Assembly (NCBI GenBank): GCA_021647785.1
Contig: JAKIUC010000044.1
Span: 1-36,788, forward strand
DNA length: 36,788 bases
Direction: 5' to 3'
From: Melioribacteraceae bacterium
Lineage (GTDB): Bacteria; Bacteroidota; Ignavibacteria; Ignavibacteriales; Melioribacteraceae
The position numbers and the translations under genes are program-made. The notes under the pieces were generated by a model. That model ran no database searches. It was not told where the DNA came from and saw only the letters and a list, made by a program, of their open reading frames with translations. Shown piece after piece: positions 1 through 8,192 of this stretch (within the stretch, counting starts at the first letter, position 1; the number at the start of each line of letters is the position of its first letter).

Positions 1-265
1 AATATCAAGTTAATAAAGAGAGATGACTATTATATTCTTAGCCACACATTTTTGCGTCTATTTAGCTAATTCCGTTGCCACAATTGGGGTTCGCGGGTTT
101 TTATTCAGAATTTACTCGGAACTTCCGCTAAAAAGTGAAACGTGAAAAGTCAAATGTGAAACGCTAACAAAAAAAGTGTAAAAATTGTGTATTCTAAAAA
201 TTATTATAACCTTTTTGGATTCTATTTATTAAGTTGCTTACAGATATTTTTTCGAGTAAAAAAAA
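1..265. other. intergenic, no gene seen; one short tandem word repeat
   Basis: No convincing frame on either strand. Positions 135-163 contain the word GTGAAA three times with small variations (GTGAAACGTGAAAAGT, then ATGTGAAACG), the style of dispersed AT-rich word repeat also seen as TCTCA/ATCTCA words near 35,090. A short CGGAA-C-TTCCG palindrome lies just before it. I see no tRNA or terminator. Confidence 0.5.
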
Positions 266-334
266 ATGAAAACAAGTAATTCCATTATTTCAATAGCTCT
301 ACTCTTTACTCTCTTATCAGGGCTAAACGCATAA
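266..334 (+). pseudogene. signal-peptide-only ORF, probable remnant of an exported protein
   Basis: An ATG behind an A-rich stretch opens a 22-codon frame that reads like a complete Sec signal peptide: basic start (MKTSN), hydrophobic core (IISIALLFTLLSGL), and NA just before a TAA. Another frame stays open for about 90 bases after the stop, so a frameshift near the end of the leader is possible, but I recognise no protein in it. No terminator or partner gene is visible. It could also be a chance ORF. Low confidence. Confidence 0.25.
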
Positions 335-399
335 TCTCTTTTCATACACACAGCCGTAATTGTCGGTATTACTACTTCAAAGAGAATCTGTCGCTGCTC

Positions 400-954
400 T
401 TAAACAGTTTCAGTAACTTCATCAACTAATTCCATACCTCTATTTAGAGCATCTGTATTTAACGGAATTAAATGATGATAGCGTTCCGGTAGAACTTGTT
501 TCAGCCCTTCAATAATATTTTCAAATTTTATTATTGGTCTCTTTTTTAGAAATGCACCAAGTACAATCATATTCATAATTTTTATATTTTTCATTTTTGC
601 AGCTTCTGCACTTGCTGGAATTCCTACAAGATCAATATCGCTCCGAGTTGGTGGCTTAATTACATTTGTACTTTCGTAGAGGAGTAATCCACCAGGTTTA
701 ACCATGCTTTCAAACTTATCAACCGATGGTTGGTTTAGTGCAATAACAGTATCAAATTTTGAAATTATTGGTGAACTAATTTTTGAATCACTAACTATGG
801 CAATACAATTTGCAGTTCCGCCACGCATTTCTGGTCCGTAGGATGGCATCCAACTCACTTCTTTATCTTCCATTATTCCTGAATAGCAAAGTATCATTCC
901 CATCGAGAGAACACCTTGCCCGCCAAATCCAGCAATCACAACTTCTTCAGTCAT
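400..954 (-). CDS. 2-oxoacid:ferredoxin oxidoreductase, gamma subunit
   Basis: Gamma subunit of a 2-oxoacid:acceptor oxidoreductase (KorC/VorC/PorC family), which with the alpha and beta subunits oxidises a 2-oxoacid plus CoA to an acyl-CoA and passes electrons to ferredoxin. The N-terminus has the family's glycine-rich GFGGQGV loop (residues 9-15), followed by MGMILCYSGI and a WMPSYGPEMRGG segment typical of this subunit. Length (184 aa) is normal. The ATG is preceded by AGGAGG with good spacing, and the start lies one base past the beta-subunit stop. It is the last gene of a four-gene minus-strand operon. Whether the substrate is 2-oxoglutarate or a branched-chain 2-oxoacid cannot be read from sequence alone. 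Confidence 0.9.
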   Translation of the reverse strand: MTEEVVIAGFGGQGVLSMGMILCYSGIMEDKEVSWMPSYGPEMRGGTANCIAIVSDSKISSPIISKFDTVIALNQPSVDKFESMVKPGGLLLYESTNVIKPPTRSDIDLVGIPASAEAAKMKNIKIMNMIVLGAFLKKRPIIKFENIIEGLKQVLPERYHHLIPLNTDALNRGMELVDEVTETV

Positions 955-955
955 A

Positions 956-1732
956 TCAAGCCTCCTTCACGTTTGGTACTTTAATATCGCCAAGTGGATA
1001 GAATGCGAGCATATGTTCATCCATCCAATGGTTCGATTCAACCGGAGTCATTTTCCAGTTGGAAGGACAGTTTGAAACTATCTCGACAAAGCATGTTCCT
1101 TTGTTCAATTTTTGATATTCAAATCCTTTTTGAATTGCTTTTTTTGCTCTGCGAACATTCAAAGGTTTATGAACAGATTGACGTGTAACATAATAAGTTC
1201 CTGGAAGTGCAGCAATTAGTTCAGTTATTTTTAACGGGTATCCCATTGACTTTGTATCTCGTCCGAAAGGAGATGTTGTTGATTTCATATTTGGAAGTGT
1301 TGTGGGTGCCATCTGTCCGCCTGTCATTCCGTATATTCCATTATTAATGAAAATAATTAAAATGTTCTCTCCCCTATTGCAAGTATGGATTGTTTCACCG
1401 GTTCCAATAGCAGCAAGGTCGCCATCCCCTTGATAGGAGAATACATATTTTTCCGGTAGTACTCTTTTTATCCCGGTTGCCACTGCAGAAGCTCTACCAT
1501 GTGCTGCTTGAGAGAAATCCATACCAAGATAATTATATGCAAATACCGAGCAGCCAACCGGAGCAACTCCAATTGTATCTTCAACAATATTCATTTCATC
1601 AATAACTTCAGCAATAAGTCTGTGTGCAACACCGTGCCCGCAGCCCGGACAGTAGTGCATCTCTGTATCTAACAACGACTTCGTTTTTTCAAATACTTTT
1701 GTTTCAATTCTATCTAATGTTTCAACACTCAT
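956..1732 (-). CDS. 2-oxoacid:ferredoxin oxidoreductase, beta (TPP) subunit
   Basis: Thiamine-diphosphate-binding beta subunit. Visible motifs are CPGCGHG (residues 28-34), which marks KorB/VorB-type beta subunits, and the TPP/Mg motif that begins GDGD at 102 and ends near NNGIYGMTGGQ about 30 residues later. Length 258 aa fits the short beta subunit of four-subunit or KorAB-type enzymes. Its start overlaps the stop of the alpha subunit gene, so the two are translationally coupled. It forms the catalytic core with the alpha subunit at 1,729-2,793. Confidence 0.92.
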   Translation of the reverse strand: MSVETLDRIETKVFEKTKSLLDTEMHYCPGCGHGVAHRLIAEVIDEMNIVEDTIGVAPVGCSVFAYNYLGMDFSQAAHGRASAVATGIKRVLPEKYVFSYQGDGDLAAIGTGETIHTCNRGENILIIFINNGIYGMTGGQMAPTTLPNMKSTTSPFGRDTKSMGYPLKITELIAALPGTYYVTRQSVHKPLNVRRAKKAIQKGFEYQKLNKGTCFVEIVSNCPSNWKMTPVESNHWMDEHMLAFYPLGDIKVPNVKEA

Positions 1733-2793
1733 AATTTTCCTCCGGCAATATATTTTTCAAGAGCTTCAAGTATTTCATCTGGAGTGGGAACAATTCCTCC
1801 CATTCTACCGTGAAACTCTACAGGTACTTTCCCTTCAACACTTAGCTTCACATCTTCAACCATTTGACCAGCATTCATTTCAACATCAAGAATTCCTTTG
1901 ATGTTGTTTGCGTGTAATTTAATTTGTTCATAAGGAAATGGGAAAAGAGATATTGGACGGAATACACCAACCTTTATTCCTTTTTCACGTGCAAGCTCTG
2001 CTGCTTTAGTGCAAATGCGTGCAACAAGACCAAATGCAGTAATAATATAATCGGCATCATCGCACATAATTTCTTCGTAGCGTACTTCATTCTTTTCAAT
2101 TATTTTATACTTTGCTTGAAGATGAATATTAATCCTTTCCATTTTTTCTGGTTCTATATGAAGGGATGTGATTATATTGTGTTCTCTATCCTCTGGTTTA
2201 CCAACGGTTGTCCAATCTAATTTCTCCGTAGTCCTCTCTTGCTGCTCAAATAATTCTACCTTCTCCATCATCTGCCCTAATGCACCATCAGTAAGTATCA
2301 TAACCGGATTACGATATTTAAATGCAAGTTCGAATGAGAGCTTTACGAAATCGGACATTTCTTGAACGGTTGCCGGAGCAAGTACAATCATTTTATAATC
2401 TCCGTGCCCACCCCCTTTTACTGTTTGGAAGTAATCGCCTTGTGCTGGTTGGATTGTGCCGAGACCCGGACCACCACGTTGTACATTTACTAACAAACAA
2501 GGTAACTCTGCAGAAGCAATGTAGGAAATGCCCTCTTGCATTAAACTCATACCAGGGCTTGATGAAGACGTCCACACTTTTTTGCCGGTTCCAGCAGCAC
2601 CGTAAACCATGTTAATTGATGCAACCTCGCTCTCTGCTTGAAGAACTACCATTCCTGTTCTCTGTTCCGCTTCACGACTAAGGTATTCGAGAATCTCCGA
2701 TTGCGGTGTTATCGGATATCCAAAATAGGCATCGGCACCAACTCTTATTGCTGCTTCAGCCAATGCTTCATTACCTTTCATTAATTTAATCAT
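1729..2793 (-). CDS. 2-oxoacid:ferredoxin oxidoreductase, alpha subunit
   Basis: Alpha subunit (pyrimidine-binding TPP domain plus transketolase-C-like domain) of a KorA/VorA-type ferredoxin oxidoreductase. The segment GYPITPQSE (residues 25-33) and the later QAESEVASINMVYGAAGTG and TSSSSPGMSLMQEG blocks are diagnostic. At 354 aa it is the stand-alone alpha subunit, without a fused gamma domain, which agrees with the separate gamma gene at the operon end. ATGA overlap with the ferredoxin gene upstream. Database names for this subtype vary between 2-oxoglutarate and 3-methyl-2-oxobutanoate oxidoreductase; I cannot choose between them. Confidence 0.92.
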   Translation of the reverse strand: MIKLMKGNEALAEAAIRVGADAYFGYPITPQSEILEYLSREAEQRTGMVVLQAESEVASINMVYGAAGTGKKVWTSSSSPGMSLMQEGISYIASAELPCLLVNVQRGGPGLGTIQPAQGDYFQTVKGGGHGDYKMIVLAPATVQEMSDFVKLSFELAFKYRNPVMILTDGALGQMMEKVELFEQQERTTEKLDWTTVGKPEDREHNIITSLHIEPEKMERINIHLQAKYKIIEKNEVRYEEIMCDDADYIITAFGLVARICTKAAELAREKGIKVGVFRPISLFPFPYEQIKLHANNIKGILDVEMNAGQMVEDVKLSVEGKVPVEFHGRMGGIVPTPDEILEALEKYIAGGKL

Positions 2794-3077
2794 TTATCCA
2801 CCGATACGGTTATGTTTTCAGTTACATTTGTAATTACTGCTATTTGCTCCTTTTTCTGCTTAACTTCTCGATATACAGTTATAACAGCATCCGGACAAAC
2901 CAAAGCACAATTTGTACACCCTGTGCAGCCATCCTCAATTTTAACTGCAAAGAGATAACCCTTTTGATTTACCTCATTTGACATGGCAATTACATCTTCA
3001 GGACATGCTTCAACACAAATTACACACCCCTTACATTTTTCGATGTCAATTTTAATATCGCCTTTTACTTTAGCCAT
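2790..3077 (-). CDS. 2x[4Fe-4S] ferredoxin-type delta subunit of the 2-oxoacid oxidoreductase
   Basis: Small iron-sulfur protein (95 aa) with two full CxxCxxCxxxCP cluster motifs: C15/C18/C21/C25 and C51/C54/C57/C61. As first gene of the operon, with a GGAGA ribosome site a few bases before the ATG, it is most simply the delta subunit that takes electrons from the catalytic subunits. The C-terminal 25 residues are polar and lack further cysteines. A hairpin followed by a T-tract (3,107-3,138) lies only about 30 bases before this start codon, so expression of the whole operon may be controlled by early termination. Confidence 0.92.
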   Translation of the reverse strand: MAKVKGDIKIDIEKCKGCVICVEACPEDVIAMSNEVNQKGYLFAVKIEDGCTGCTNCALVCPDAVITVYREVKQKKEQIAVITNVTENITVSVDK

Positions 3078-3106
3078 ATTAATCTCCTATAAAATCAGTT
3101 TAAACG

Positions 3107-3138
3107 AAAAAAGGTTACTAATTAAATTAGTAACCTTT
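3107..3138 (-). terminator. perfect hairpin plus T-tract directly before the oxidoreductase operon
   Basis: A 14-base arm (3110-3123, AAAGGTTACTAATT) and its perfect complement (3125-3138) are separated by one base; as RNA the innermost pairs would open to form the loop. On the minus strand it is followed by six T, the layout of an intrinsic terminator. It cannot belong to the TonB receptor gene, which already has its own terminator at 3463-3492. It ends about 30 bases before the ferredoxin start, so it is either the end of a short transcript from 3,140-3,460 or a leader attenuator. Confidence 0.65.
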
Positions 3139-3462
3139 CCTATGTGCAATATTATTAACACTAATATTTGTAAAAATAAGAATACAGACTATGTTATTTG
3201 TGATTCTCAATTACTTTCCCTTTAATTATAAATACTAAAATATTCGTTAATTAAAATGCACTAACAAGTGTACCCAAATTAAGAAAAAGTTTTCTCTTTA
3301 CAAAAAAAGTTATAATTTCTTTTTGTGAATAAATATTCATTTTGCAAAAAATTACAAATTATTTTTGCTTAATCAGAGTTGTAATTTTGTAAGGTAGGCT
3401 TATAAAATTCTAAATGAATTTTATTGCAATATAGTGTAATGTTATACATTTATTTTTTTTGC
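3139..3462. other. AT-rich intergenic stretch between two minus-strand terminators
   Basis: No coding frame I can support. On the minus strand it lies after the TonB receptor terminator and before the leader hairpin at 3107-3138, so any promoter here would drive either the oxidoreductase operon or a short untranslated RNA of up to about 300 nt. I do not see an obvious aptamer fold, and the stretch is too AT-rich for confident promoter picking by eye. Confidence 0.4.
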
Positions 3463-3492
3463 AAAAAAAAAGCCCATCAAAAATGATGGGCT
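3463..3492 (-). terminator. intrinsic terminator of the TonB-dependent receptor gene
   Basis: Nine-base perfect stem AGCCCATCA / TGATGGGCT (3471-3479 and 3484-3492) with a four-base loop. On the minus strand it is followed by eight T (3470-3463). It begins 30 bases after the receptor stop codon. Confidence 0.9.
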
Positions 3493-3522
3493 AAAGTATA
3501 GAAATATTTTTTTTCTATAGAT

Positions 3523-6150
3523 TTATAAAGTGAAATTAAGAGTTGCTAAAAATACTCTTCCATTAAATCCAAACTGGTTAACTTCCCAAGGGTATTTGAA
3601 ACGACCACCAAGATCTGTAACAAAATCACCTTTAGTATCAATAACATCCGGATAAGTATCTAATAGATTATTAATCATAAAACTAAATGAGATATTTTCA
3701 TTAATTGCATATCTTAAATTTAAATCAAAAATTATTTTTGCAGCAAATGTTTGGTCATAAGCAGCATCATCTATTGGCAATGGACCATTTCCAACGTCAA
3801 CTCCATTAAGTCCGTTGTTAGCATGCTGCCAAGTAACTTCACCAAAGTAGGTAGCACTTAATCCAACCTTAAATGGGTTAAGGTCATACGATGTACCAAA
3901 AATAATTTTTGTATTAGGACGAGCAGTTAATAGACGTGATTGTTCTTTTCTATCAAAAATGTCAACACCATCTTTTTCAAGAACATCAGGAGTCTTAATT
4001 TTTCCATCAATCTCATGCTTAGCTATTGTAGCAGCAAAATTAAAAGCCCATCGGTTGTATCCGTAATTTGCAACAAGATCAATACCTTGTGTTTTTGTAT
4101 TAGCAGCATTTATAAAGAACTTAAGACTTGTTATATCATTCTCCTTCAAAATTTTCCAAACAGTTGTTGTAGTATCGCTTGAAGCTATTGAACTTGAATA
4201 AACAATTCTATCATCTACGCTTATTTGATAAACATCAACACTAACAAATAAGTTATCGATAGGACGAGCTGCAGCACCAAAAGTAATGTTAACAGCATTC
4301 TCTTCTTTTAATTGTTCAACACCTAATTTACGCAATACAGGACTGTTGTTATTAAAAGTACCCTGGTTACTTACTGTTCCGCCAGAGACTAAAGTTTGGA
4401 TATTACTTAAGTATATTTGGTGCAAAGATGGAGCACGGAACCCTGTTGACATTGAACCACGAAGACTATATTTGTTATCTGATGTTTTTATTCGAGCATT
4501 AATCTTGTATGTTACGTTACTTCCAAAATCGGAATACTCTTCGTAACGAGCTGCACCACCAACAAATAAATTATTTGTAATATCGTAACCTAAATCGACA
4601 TAAACTCCAATGTTTGTACGTTTCGCATCAACTGCATTTTGTGGTTGTAAGCCTGGGAACGATTGAGCACCACCACCAATGTATGAAGCTTCTTCACCTT
4701 CAACAGCAATGAAGTTTTCAATTCTAAATTCAGAACCCAAACTCAAAAACAGTCTATCAAATAATAGTTTTGAAATATCAAAATTAATTATGTTATTGTT
4801 AAAGCGATATCCGCCAGCATTAAATTCTGTAGGGCTTGCAGCTCCGAGAGCAGGGTTTAAAGTATTGCCTATTAAGTAATCAACTTTGTTACTTCCAAAA
4901 GTATAACTCAAATCATACTTCCAGCCATTTTTTTGTGAACGGAAACCAGCCGTAAATTCATTATCAAAAATATCTGTTTCAAATGTGGGTTGGAACCCTT
5001 CGTATGCAGTTCCTTCTTTATGAAGAAGATTGTATGGGTCAGGTACCCAATATGGTGCTCGGTAAAGTGCATAACTTAAACCTTGTCTATAAACTAAACC
5101 ACCATATGAATAGATCTCACTTAATTCACCAACTTCAATAGCAGTATTATAATAAATATTTGCAGTGGTCATATTAGGTAAACCTACAGTCATTCCTAAA
5201 TCAGGATTAGCTTTAATCCAAGGGTCAGAAGCTGGCACTCCAAATAAAACATCTTTGCCAGGTGAACCTGCTCTATTTGTCTCTTCCTGATTCACATATC
5301 CAGAAGATAAATTGAAAAATCCTAAATCGCCAATTTTGAAACCAGTATTAATATTTGCACCCAATTGAAATCCGTCTCCTTCACTCGTTATAGATGAGAA
5401 AGTATTAATTCGTGTGGTTTCAGTTTGGTCATCTAAAATTATATTTATTACACCAGCAATAGCATCAGAACCGTATTGAGCTGAAGCTCCATCACGTAAA
5501 ACTTCAACTCTTTTAATTGCACTAACTGGAATACTATTCATATCAACACCAACATCACCCTTGCCAGGTGTATCGTTAATGAATACGAGTGAGGAAGCAT
5601 TTTTTCTTTTTCCGTTGATAAGAACTAAAGTACGACTTGGTCCTAACCCACGCAAATCAGCAGGGTCAAAATGTGCAGTAGCATCCGATATAGTTTGCTG
5701 AGTTGAGTTAAACGAAGGTACAGTATAGTGCATCATTTTATCAAACGATGTTTGTGCAGTAGCTTCTAAATCTGCTACCTTTATATTATCTATTGGCACT
5801 GGTGAAGTAATTGCAGTTCTTGGTCTAAATCGGGAACCAACAACCATAACATCTTCTGATGAATAAACATCACCTTCTAAAACAATTTTTATATACTTAA
5901 CATTATCAACTAAAACTGTTTTCTTTTTATAACCAATTGATGAAAAAACTAAAGTTATAGGGAGCTTATCTACCTCTAATTTGAACTTACCGTCAATATC
6001 TGTTGCAACACCAGTTGTAGTACCTTTAACGATAATGTTAACACCAACCAGTTGTTCATGTGTCATAGATGAAACATCTCCAACTAATGTAATGTTTTGT
6101 GCAGCAATAAAAGATGCAGCAAAGAATAATAGAAGAGTAATTTTTTTCAT
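3523..6150 (-). CDS. TonB-dependent outer-membrane receptor
   Basis: 875-aa outer-membrane receptor for energised uptake of an unknown ligand. Order of parts: Sec signal peptide (MKKITLLLFFAASFIAAQ); carboxypeptidase-regulatory-like domain (about 20-95; GVNIIVKGTTTGVATDIDG); plug domain (about 110-240) with LRGLGPSRTLVLINGKR and RVEVLRDGASAQYGSDAIAG, the standard TonB plug wording; then the 22-strand barrel to a C-terminal aromatic-rich strand. The N-terminal domain is usual in Bacteroidota-type receptors. No SusD-like partner lies beside it, so a siderophore- or cofactor-type receptor is more likely than a glycan Sus pair, but the ligand is not readable. Single-gene unit with its own terminator. 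Confidence 0.93.
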   Translation of the reverse strand: MKKITLLLFFAASFIAAQNITLVGDVSSMTHEQLVGVNIIVKGTTTGVATDIDGKFKLEVDKLPITLVFSSIGYKKKTVLVDNVKYIKIVLEGDVYSSEDVMVVGSRFRPRTAITSPVPIDNIKVADLEATAQTSFDKMMHYTVPSFNSTQQTISDATAHFDPADLRGLGPSRTLVLINGKRKNASSLVFINDTPGKGDVGVDMNSIPVSAIKRVEVLRDGASAQYGSDAIAGVINIILDDQTETTRINTFSSITSEGDGFQLGANINTGFKIGDLGFFNLSSGYVNQEETNRAGSPGKDVLFGVPASDPWIKANPDLGMTVGLPNMTTANIYYNTAIEVGELSEIYSYGGLVYRQGLSYALYRAPYWVPDPYNLLHKEGTAYEGFQPTFETDIFDNEFTAGFRSQKNGWKYDLSYTFGSNKVDYLIGNTLNPALGAASPTEFNAGGYRFNNNIINFDISKLLFDRLFLSLGSEFRIENFIAVEGEEASYIGGGAQSFPGLQPQNAVDAKRTNIGVYVDLGYDITNNLFVGGAARYEEYSDFGSNVTYKINARIKTSDNKYSLRGSMSTGFRAPSLHQIYLSNIQTLVSGGTVSNQGTFNNNSPVLRKLGVEQLKEENAVNITFGAAARPIDNLFVSVDVYQISVDDRIVYSSSIASSDTTTTVWKILKENDITSLKFFINAANTKTQGIDLVANYGYNRWAFNFAATIAKHEIDGKIKTPDVLEKDGVDIFDRKEQSRLLTARPNTKIIFGTSYDLNPFKVGLSATYFGEVTWQHANNGLNGVDVGNGPLPIDDAAYDQTFAAKIIFDLNLRYAINENISFSFMINNLLDTYPDVIDTKGDFVTDLGGRFKYPWEVNQFGFNGRVFLATLNFTL

Positions 6151-6596
6151 AAGGCATTTACCTTTTTTTGTTAATGGATATATAAATTAAGTGTGAAATA
6201 ATATTGTTTGAATTGAACTCAATAGAATATTTATGTAAATAATTTGGATATAATATTAGGGAAAGCTTGAAGGGAAAGAGAAATACAACTTGTTATGAAT
6301 ATAATTTGTGTTTATCAGCATATTCTAAATATTTTCTAATTTTGAAAGGAAATACTATAATATTTTAGACTAAATGTCAACAAATAATTTTAATATGCAT
6401 AATATAGTTTAATAATGAAGGATTTATTTATTTGTTTCGTATAATTATACTTTATAATCCTAACCCAGATGAACTGGAAAAGACAAATCTCAAAAAGATA
6501 AAGTACACAACTTGTCCGTGGGACTCTGTGAGAATGTTGTCATTTGTAATTTTCTGCCAAATAAAACACGCTGTTAGTACAGCACTGCGGGGAATA
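6151..6596. other. intergenic; possible long leader and promoter of the TonB receptor
   Basis: No gene supported. On the minus strand TTGACA (6375-6380) followed 17 bases later by TAGTAT (6352-6357) is a fair sigma70-like match, which would give the receptor a leader of nearly 200 nt. An open plus-strand frame through 6,432-6,656 runs into lipA on the opposite strand, has no ribosome site and resembles nothing I know, so I do not call it. Confidence 0.35.
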
Positions 6597-7511
6597 TTAC
6601 TGATAAGATTCTATTACATGTTTCTCTGCGTGGTACGAACTACGAACAAGTGGTGAAGATTCCACAATTAAAAAACCTAATTTAATACCCTCTTCTTTGT
6701 AGTATGCAAATTCTTCAGGGGTTACAAATCTATCTACTGGTAGATGCTCTTTTGTGGGCTGCAAATATTGACCAATTGTCATTACATCACATCCATGTTT
6801 TCGGAGGTCGTGCATAATAGAAATCACTTCCTCTTTCGTCTCCCCTATTCCAACCATAATACCGCTCTTTGTTCGTAACCCTTTCTCTTTAAACCAACGG
6901 ATTAGATTGAGGCTTCTTTTATAATTTGCTTGCGGACGTACAGCATGGTAAAGACGTTCAACAGTTTCAAGGTTATGATTTAATACTGATGGCGGATGCT
7001 CCAAAATAACTTTAAATGATTCTTCATCACCTTTAAAATCCGGAATTAAAATTTCTATAGTAGTTTTAGGAAGTTTCTCATTTATCAATCTTATTGATTC
7101 TGAAAATATTTTCACACCTCCATCTTTTAAATCATCTCTATCAACAGAAGTGATAACAACATGTTTTAATCCAAGTTCAACAGCAGAATCTGCCACACGG
7201 CGAGGTTCATCTAAATCCAACTCATTTGGAATTCCAAGTTTAACATTGCAAAAACCGCAACTGCGTGTGCAAGTATCTCCAAGAATCATAAATGTTGCAG
7301 TTCTGCTGCTCCAACATTCAGAGAGGTTTGGACATCGTGCTTCTTCACAAACTGTATTTAGTGAGGATTTCCTCATCAGTTTTAATACTTCGTTGTAATT
7401 ATCTCCACTCGGCAAGCGGACTTTAAGCCAGTCTGGACGGCGTCCTAAATCTGGTTTCCCCTTTTCAAACTCTTCTTTATATTCTTTTTGGTGCTTGTTT
7501 ATTTTTTGCAT
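6597..7511 (-). CDS. lipA: lipoyl synthase
   Basis: Radical-SAM enzyme that inserts two sulfurs into protein-bound octanoyl groups. All expected ligands are present: auxiliary-cluster cysteines C55, C60 and C66 (CEEARCPNLSEC), the radical-SAM CxxxCxxC at C81/C85/C88 (CTRSCGFC), and the C-terminal RSSYHAE segment whose serine ligates the auxiliary cluster. Length 304 aa is normal. It shares function with lipB, E1, E2 and lpdA upstream, but the TumE toxin-antitoxin pair separates it from them. The start overlaps the toxin's 3' end by 35 bases and has no clear ribosome site, so a slightly downstream start is possible. Confidence 0.95.
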   Translation of the reverse strand: MQKINKHQKEYKEEFEKGKPDLGRRPDWLKVRLPSGDNYNEVLKLMRKSSLNTVCEEARCPNLSECWSSRTATFMILGDTCTRSCGFCNVKLGIPNELDLDEPRRVADSAVELGLKHVVITSVDRDDLKDGGVKIFSESIRLINEKLPKTTIEILIPDFKGDEESFKVILEHPPSVLNHNLETVERLYHAVRPQANYKRSLNLIRWFKEKGLRTKSGIMVGIGETKEEVISIMHDLRKHGCDVMTIGQYLQPTKEHLPVDRFVTPEEFAYYKEEGIKLGFLIVESSPLVRSSYHAEKHVIESYQ

Positions 7512-7863
7512 TTTTGCTATTAATTTTATTGGAAATAAATTCTAATACTTCCACCAAAGTGTTGATATGTGATGGTTGTACATTAGAATTGCTTTCATAA
7601 TGTGCGTGATGAGGATAAGTATCTATCGCTTTCCAATGATCGGAATTATCCCAACGTATAAGCAATTCCTCATTTTTATTCATCCAATGATAGGAATATT
7701 TTCGTTTGGGAATTTCACTAAAATAGTATTCTTTAATTACAAGAGTAGAATTATCTTTAATTTTTAATGTAGCTTTAAATCGAAAAGAAAAACCTTGTAT
7801 ATCATATTCATTAATTTCCCAACTTTTAAGAATGGAACTATACGAATTTACGATATCAATCAT
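7477..7863 (-). CDS. TumE-family (DUF6516) toxin
   Basis: 128-aa protein with the hallmarks I associate with the TumE/DUF6516 toxin family: a YSYHW block (56-60), RWDN (70-73), and the histidine-rich YPHHAH (83-88), followed by a V-P-S-region and a terminal helix. Histidine-rich motifs of this kind suggest an RNase-type toxin, but that is inference. Its ATG overlaps the stop of the preceding 93-aa gene, the usual antitoxin-toxin coupling. The pair is inserted between E2 and lipA of a metabolic operon, and its 3' end overlaps the lipA start. Confidence 0.75.
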   Translation of the reverse strand: MIDIVNSYSSILKSWEINEYDIQGFSFRFKATLKIKDNSTLVIKEYYFSEIPKRKYSYHWMNKNEELLIRWDNSDHWKAIDTYPHHAHYESNSNVQPSHINTLVEVLEFISNKINSKNAKNKQAPKRI

Positions 7864-8141
7864 TTAGTTAATTTATTAAAAAGTTCTTGGTTCTTTTTCA
7901 ATGCCAAAGCAGCAAATTCCCAATCCAATAAATCATCTTCGTATTCAAAATTTTCAGTCTTATTCTTCTTCAGTGCTTCACTGAGAGAACACTTGTACTT
8001 GTTGTTAAACAAGTTTACTTCTAATTTGTATTTTGAAATTTTTGACATTAAAACTAAAACCACTTGTTTAGCAGCAGCATCTTCGATATTTGCATATCCA
8101 AGTTGTTGAGTTAAACTGTTTAATTCTTCTGTAGCTAACAT
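7860..8141 (-). CDS. putative antitoxin partner of the TumE-family toxin
   Basis: 93-aa mostly helical, charged protein; the second half is acidic and rich in aromatic residues (ENFEYEDDLLDWEFAALA). I recognise it by position and style as the companion that precedes TumE-family toxins. No DNA-binding domain is obvious. It overlaps the toxin start by 4 bases, starts with ATG behind AGGT, and lies 51 bases after the E2 gene on the same strand, so it may be co-transcribed with the lipoate operon or have its own promoter in that gap. Confidence 0.6.
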   Translation of the reverse strand: MLATEELNSLTQQLGYANIEDAAAKQVVLVLMSKISKYKLEVNLFNNKYKCSLSEALKKNKTENFEYEDDLLDWEFAALALKKNQELFNKLTK

Positions 8142-8192
8142 TTTTTTACCTATTATTTAATAGTTACAATATAAGAATTTTCAAAACGATTA

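Noticed and set aside
6432-6656. 74-codon plus-strand frame
   Set aside because: Overlaps lipA on the other strand, no ribosome site, and no recognisable motif.
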